A stretch of DNA of 64,000 nucleotides. Source: Protaetia brevitarsis. Taxonomy: Eukaryota > Arthropoda > Insecta > Coleoptera > Scarabaeidae. Positions 59,413-64,000 of the stretch are shown one piece after another. The position numbers were made by a program, and so were the translations under genes. Each line of letters starts with the position of its first letter. The stretch's first letter is position 1. The stretch covers positions 27,611-91,610 of the forward strand of contig RXPK01001257.1 of assembly GCA_004143645.1 (NCBI GenBank), given 5' to 3'. The notes under the pieces are model-generated. The model worked only from the letters and a program-made list of their open reading frames with translations. It was not told the DNA's origin and did not search any database.

Positions 59413-61955
59413 CCCTAAACCTACCAAGGTGTGCTTTTGAGGCACAATTGATTTTGAAATTGCTGGAACTTTGTAAGTTAACTGCCCAAAGACTGGAGGA
59501 TTTTTGTATTCTCAAAATAAACTATTTAACAACAGAATGACATAAAAAATTTTTAAAAATATTTTTCCTATTTTACTAAAAAAATTAAACATAATTTACC
59601 GACACGTCCTACCAAGGTGTGTCTTTGAAGCACATACTGTTATTATACTATAAAATGCATTGCTACGTTATTTAAAACTAGGTATGTGGGTAAATCCCCC
59701 GTAATAAGATATGCTTTATATTTCGGGACTTTCCCCTTGTATGTAAGAACTTCCAGTTGCATATGAAGGGGAATTCCCTACATGCGTTTTGCTAAAACAG
59801 TCAGCTTACAAACTGCATTGCTATCAGTGTATTTGTGACTTTTCTAACGAACGCATTGGCCGTTTAGGTGTCTATTGGTTAATTTTATTTCTTTTACCTA
59901 GTGGAGAGTATAGTATAGACCAGGTAAGCAAAATAAGTTTTGATTGACCCAGTAAAAATAGATTTGTTGTTTTATGCTTATTTGGTTTTGAAATTTATGC
60001 AGAAAGTATGACCGATTGGTTGACTGACCGACGCCGGCCACTAACTGAAAAGAGTTGCTCGATGCATTGTACGAAAGTGATGAGGATTTGGGAAGAATGT
60101 AAATGATGGTGAAGATGAAGAAGAGCCAATGACGAAACCTCTTCTAGTGAAGCGGATTATCAAGAAACTGGCGATGAAGAAAGCGATGAACAAGAGGAAG
60201 TGACGATAGTGATGCTAATGATGAACCGCCCGGCCATTCGCAAACTTTTATTGGAAAAGATGGTACTGAGTGGAATGCCACGCCGATTGCCAAGGGAAAC
60301 ACAAGTGCACACAACATAATTACAACAGCTTTGAAACAAGTGAAACTTCCACCTGGAGTGCATGTTGATACTCCTTGTGACGCATTCAATTTGTTTTTTG
60401 ATGATACGGTTATTGGTATTGTGGTTACTTTCACTAATAAGGAGGCTGTTCGTATTCTTGGCGATTTTGTGGAAACCAGTTGACGACGTTGAAATCCGTG
60501 CTTTCTTGGGCCTTTTGATTACTGCTGGAAGAAATAAACAAGGAATGGTGGACTATAATGAGCTATGGAATCTTTATATGGAATTCCTGTTTATCGAGCG
60601 TGTATGTCACGAAATAGATTTACTCAATTACTAAGATTTATTCGTTTTGACGATAAAGCGACCAGAACCCTCCGAGGCAAAGACAAGTTGGCACCAATTA
60701 GAGACCTGTGGGACCGTGTTAATACAAACTTGCTAAAATATTATCTTCCTGGCAGTAATCTAACCATCGATGGACAACTGGTGCCTTTAGAGGTCGTGTA
60801 TCTTTCCGACAGTACCTGCCAAGCAAGCCAGATAAGTACGTATGAAATTTGGTGGATATGCGATAGTGGAACTAGTTATCCGTTACGTGGTATACTGTAC
60901 TTAGGAAAAGAAGGTCTCAAACAGAGCAGCAAACTTAGCGCAAAAAGGTGGTGAAACCTTTGTGAACCTTTTCTGAGAACTAAAAGAATATTACGTTCGA
61001 CAACTTCTTCACCAGCTACGAGCTTGCATCCAGTTTGCTTACAAAGGCCTAACTTTGTAGGAACGCTCAGAAAAATAAGCGCTGCATACCACCAATTTTT
61101 TTACCTCACAGGCGACGGAATATTGAAAGCAACTTGTTTGGTTTCAAGAAGACATGACTGGTATCTTATGTACCTAAGAAAAATCGCTGTGTCATATATT
61201 ATCTACAATGCACAACGACTCCACCATTGATGAGGAAAATAAAAATAAATCTGAAATCAATAAGTACTACAATTCCACGAAAGGAGGGTGGATACACTTG
61301 ATCAGATGGTACATACATATTCAGTGAAACGCAAAACTAATAGGTGCCTTTGGTCTATTTTTTTCAATATAATTGATGTGTGTGAGTAGCTTCATTTGTC
61401 ATTTGGAGAAATATCCATCCTGACTGGCATATTTACAAAAACGAAGACTTCGCAAAATTTTCTTACGAGAAATTACAACAGAATTAGTACTGGGGCAAAT
61501 TAGACGTCGTAGTTTGAGTGGCTTGCATAAAAGTCATACTTCATTGATACAAACTACGTTGAATCAAGTACAACCACAGGGGAGTCTTCGGCTCGAGAAG
61601 TAAGAAACGAAAACGGTGCTATATTGCCCATCAAAGAAAAGCAGAATGTCAACACAGTTATGTGATAAGTGTAAGCAAACGGTTTGTGTGAACATTCAGA
61701 GAAATACTCACGTGCACAAATTGCAAACTACATAAATAACTTTCAAATATTTACTATCTTGTACTATTTTAAAATTTATATCTTCCGACACACAATATTC
61801 TTTCTATATGTTTTAATCTTACTGTATACCTACTACATGAAATAAATAATGCATATTTTGCTATTATTTACATCAACAATGTGTACAAATAGATGTGTGC
61901 CTGTGAGGCACACCTTGGTAGGACACGTTACGATAAAACGTTGGTAGGACTAGGG
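59413..61955 (+). mobile_element. piggyBac element in TTAA
   Basis: TTAA at 59409-59412 and 61956-61959. Termini are CCCTAAACCTACCAA and TTGGTAGGACTAGGG. The intact arm of the host element at about 56300 shows a single TTAA at this site. Subterminal repeats CCTACCAAGGTGTG occur at about 59422 and 59609 (direct) and inverted at about 61905-61922, with hairpins such as GTGTGCCTGTGAGGCACAC at 61893. Length 2543 bp is normal for piggyBac. Confidence 0.93.
60009..61735 (+). pseudogene. piggyBac transposase, frameshifted
   Basis: Across all three plus frames the DDE_Tnp_1_7 transposase is readable: acidic N-terminus (GDEESDEQEE), VDDVEIRAFLGLLITAGRNK, NRFTQLLRFIRFDDKATR, LAPIRDLWDRVNTNLLKYY, catalytic NLTIDGQLVP (about 60762), ITFDNFFTSYEL (about 60990), STKGGVDTLDQMVHTYSVKR (about 61277), and a cysteine-rich end (CDKCKQTVC, then CTNCKLHK). 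The three expected catalytic aspartates (IDG, FDN, VDT/LDQ) survive, but at least six frame breaks and several stops prevent expression. Confidence 0.92.
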
Positions 61956-62136
61956 TTAAGAGTTATTCAGAAAAAACCAAATTTGAGCCAAATTGCAAGG
62001 GTGAATTGCACCCTCTAAAGTTGAAATTCCGCAGCAACGGAAAGCGTCCTTGAGTAACACTCCATGGAGTCTACAAACTGACAAAGTTTCATCAAAATCT
62101 GCGATTTACAGTTCGCGAGGTTCCCTTGTAAGTCGT

Positions 62137-62924
62137 CATTACCCCAATATTTTTGAAGATTTCCTATTTTGCATGGTCGCGCCCATCCTTTCAATTATCA
62201 TTACCGTTATTTCCTTTTCACCCTTCAAATTCGAGACTACACACCAAATATACATCGAACTCCGAACTTTATCATATTCAAATCCCCATTTACAACTCGA
62301 CTAGTTCCAGCTTCGCCTGACGCGTCTGTAACTTTTATAATGCAGATAATATAACAAACCCGGTATCATATCCGTGACAGCGAGGAACTCTCGAAGTAAG
62401 TTTCTACTAGACATGCCGGTCCGCCGCCGCGCAAAAATACGATACAACTGCCCGGCAGAGGGCGGATATGGGCCGGTGATGTGTGCGTGCGGTTTAGGCG
62501 CTTCAAAATTTGAATTTTAATGCGCCAAAGTGGCTACGGCCGCGGTGTGGTACGTGCGATTATTTAAATGAGTTTATAAAATATGTAAAACAGGCCGACG
62601 AGAAACATTACGCCGCGTAGATGAAGCGTCTGAGTGTGGGGGGAGGGGGGGAGAACGCGCACACGCCGACAGGCGGGCAGATATTCCGCTTTGTATGTAT
62701 GTAAATAGACGCGCGCTAGTCTGGGACTGTCACGCGGTTTTGTGAGGTTATGATCGCTTACGGTGCGGACAGTGACATCTATGGGCGGTTATTTGAAGCG
62801 TCGTTTGGAATATGATTGTCGGAATGGAGAATATGGCGATAATTTATATACAGGGTGTTTATGGTTTGATAGTGGAAAAATTAATTTGTAAGAAGTATAT
62901 ATATATATATAATCAATAACTCCT
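62137..62924. other. No gene recognised; CpG-island-like block
   Basis: The segment 62400-62720 is the most CpG-rich in the window (GGTCCGCCGCCGCGC, CTACGGCCGCGG, GCGCACACGCCGACAGGCGGG). It could be a conserved regulatory element. An ATACAGGGTGTTT motif is at 62848 and an (AT)n run at about 62895-62913. Confidence 0.5.
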
Positions 62925-64000
62925 TCTACCTTAATTAAGGTGTAGGAGTATTTCTTTTCTTTTCAACCATGGACGAACCTCTTCCATTCTCTCCTATTTT
63001 CGCCATCTCCCGCTTCTACCCATTCTTTGTTTCTTTTCTGTAAATATTTTCCATATCACATCGTCCAAGTTTGCCTAGGTCTTTCCGGCTTCCTAATTTT
63101 TCGTATTCTCGCCTCCCATATTTTTCTTACTGGCTCGATGCTTCCATTTCAATAGATGTCCCACCATTCTAACTGCTTTCTTCTATAAATTCTAGAGTCG
63201 ATTTATGTTTAGGTCTTTTCTTAATGTATGCTCTGTTTTTGTCTCTCTTCGTAACTCCTGACTTTTTCTCAGGAATTTCATTTCGGCTGCTTGTATCTTA
63301 CTTTTTGTTTTTTCATTTAGTATCCATGATTCGCAGCCGTAGTTTAGTACGGGTCTAATAATTGATTTAAATACTTAATTTTGGTTTTTTGTGATATTTC
63401 TTTTTTATTTATGAATTTATTTTGATAATATAGTACCAATTCATTGTTTCCTCAACCCTTTCATTTATTTCTGCTTCTTGTGTTCCATTTTCGTCTAGTG
63501 TTACTCCTAGATATTTGAATATATTAACTTGTTATATATTCTCCTCGTCAATCTCATTTTAAGTTCTATGTTTTCATTTTCTATGGCCGTCCATTTTGTT
63601 TTTGTTTATGTTTTAGCTTCATTCCTTTTGTTCTAGTTTTTTTTTATACCATATATTGATATGTGTTGCAGATCTGTTCTCGTTTCGGCAACTATATAAC
63701 GATGTCATCTTGCACACACTCCTTCGAGATTTCTGCTTTTTGTAAGTTGTAATATCCAACACAATTTTTACTTTTCTTGCTACATTCTTAATGATATCGT
63801 CCATAAAAATATGAATAATATTGACATAGGCTTCCTTCTTTTCGTAGTCCTGATTGTGTTGTAAAGGTATTGATAATTATTTATGGCTATTACTGCTGTT
63901 AACATGTTCTGTATACACTTTTGTATTATTCTTATAATTTATCGTTTATGTTCCTTTCTTTTTAAAGTTCCATTAGTTTTTCTCTTGGACTTTATCAACC
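62925..64000 (-). pseudogene. RTE-clade LINE reverse transcriptase, C-terminal half, edge-truncated
   Basis: Minus-strand frames, from the right edge leftwards, read GLRKEGSLC, FIFMDDIIKNVARK (about 63790), a degenerate active site (QDDIVI), AETRTDLQHI, VNIFKYLGVTLDENGTQEAE (about 63465-63520), KKEISQKTKIKYL, LIRPVLNYGCESWILNEK (about 63310-63360), KIQAAEMKFLRKS, and WWDIYWNGSIEPVRKIWEAR (about 63105-63160). This order is diagnostic of RTE-type elements common in insects. The usual Y/FADD is changed and there are frame breaks. Its 3' end lies near an (AT)n run at 62900. Confidence 0.85.

Larger units (their letters stand above)
56129..62136 (-). mobile_element. Pogo/CENP-B-type DNA element with long inverted arms, nested
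   Basis: Terminus ACGACTAACAAGGGAACC (56129) faces GGTTCCCTTGTAAGTCGT (62136). The left arm (to about 56700) is mirrored by right-arm pieces 57885-58168, 59299-59412 and 61956-62136, giving arms near 560 bases. Removing two insertions (58169-59294 and 59413-61955) leaves about 2.33 kb. The centre holds the CENP-B-like frame at 56998-57675. ACAGGGTGTTCC and ACAGGGTGTCC motifs lie inside both arms. No DDE domain is present, so the element is non-autonomous or eroded. Confidence 0.82.

Noticed and set aside
1..64000. tRNA, rRNA, mitochondrial or bacterial insertions
   Set aside because: No B-box-like GGTTCGAAT arrangement with a matching cloverleaf, no rRNA-like core, and no organellar or bacterial coding text was seen.

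Overview
The window is insect nuclear DNA, AT-rich and almost entirely built from decayed transposable elements and tandem repeats. The best organism guess is an insect, possibly a beetle. That rests on the mix of RNase H-bearing LINEs, CR1/jockey-like and RTE LINEs, Tc1-mariner/pogo and piggyBac DNA transposons, many repeats carrying ACAGGGTGTTC/GAACACCCTGT, and an insect-like metaxin-1 gene. No bacterial, organellar or viral gene cluster, CRISPR array or tRNA/rRNA gene was recognised.

The one recognisable host-type gene is a metaxin-1 homologue at 27043-28001 (minus). It is intronless and close to full length, and is split by one frameshift near 27705. It is either a retrocopy/pseudogene or a real single-exon gene carrying an assembly error. 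A polyadenylation signal lies 50 bases past its stop.

Layout. 0-15 kb: LINE RNase H and RT fragments, a 2.15-kb long inverted-repeat element (3449-5596), copy A of a 1.7-kb repeat family, a four-unit 266-bp tandem array, and a degenerate mariner-type transposase with a probable 55-bp intron. 15-31 kb: a 5'-truncated CR1/jockey-like LINE, more RNase H LINE debris on both strands, copy B of the 1.7-kb family, the metaxin locus, and a roughly 1-kb block (GGGAATA-rich sequence plus a 123-bp array) between two copies of the same LINE segment. 31-44 kb: an inverted-repeat element containing two smaller palindromic MITEs, a 316-bp array, a nine-unit 131-bp array, and the first of two 1.13-1.15-kb TG...CA elements with GTAT/ATAC target duplications. 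44-55 kb: a hammerhead-like motif, copies C and D of the 1.7-kb family, LINE fragments, and a pair of unidentified exon-like frames. 56-62.1 kb: a nested stack in which a pogo/CENP-B-type element with roughly 0.6-kb inverted arms is interrupted by the second TG...CA element and by a piggyBac element in TTAA. The intact opposite arm shows the empty site for both. 62.9-64 kb: an antisense RTE-clade LINE running off the edge.

The least explained system is the 1.7-kb family (7378-8684, 22491-24173, 44707-46420, 53336-55043). All four copies keep the same 5' splice donor and 3' acceptor around an intron of about 400 bases, and three keep an open 61-codon frame ending across the donor. This suggests a non-autonomous element carrying a small spliced gene. 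All reading was done by eye; alignments, boundaries and clade names need computational confirmation.
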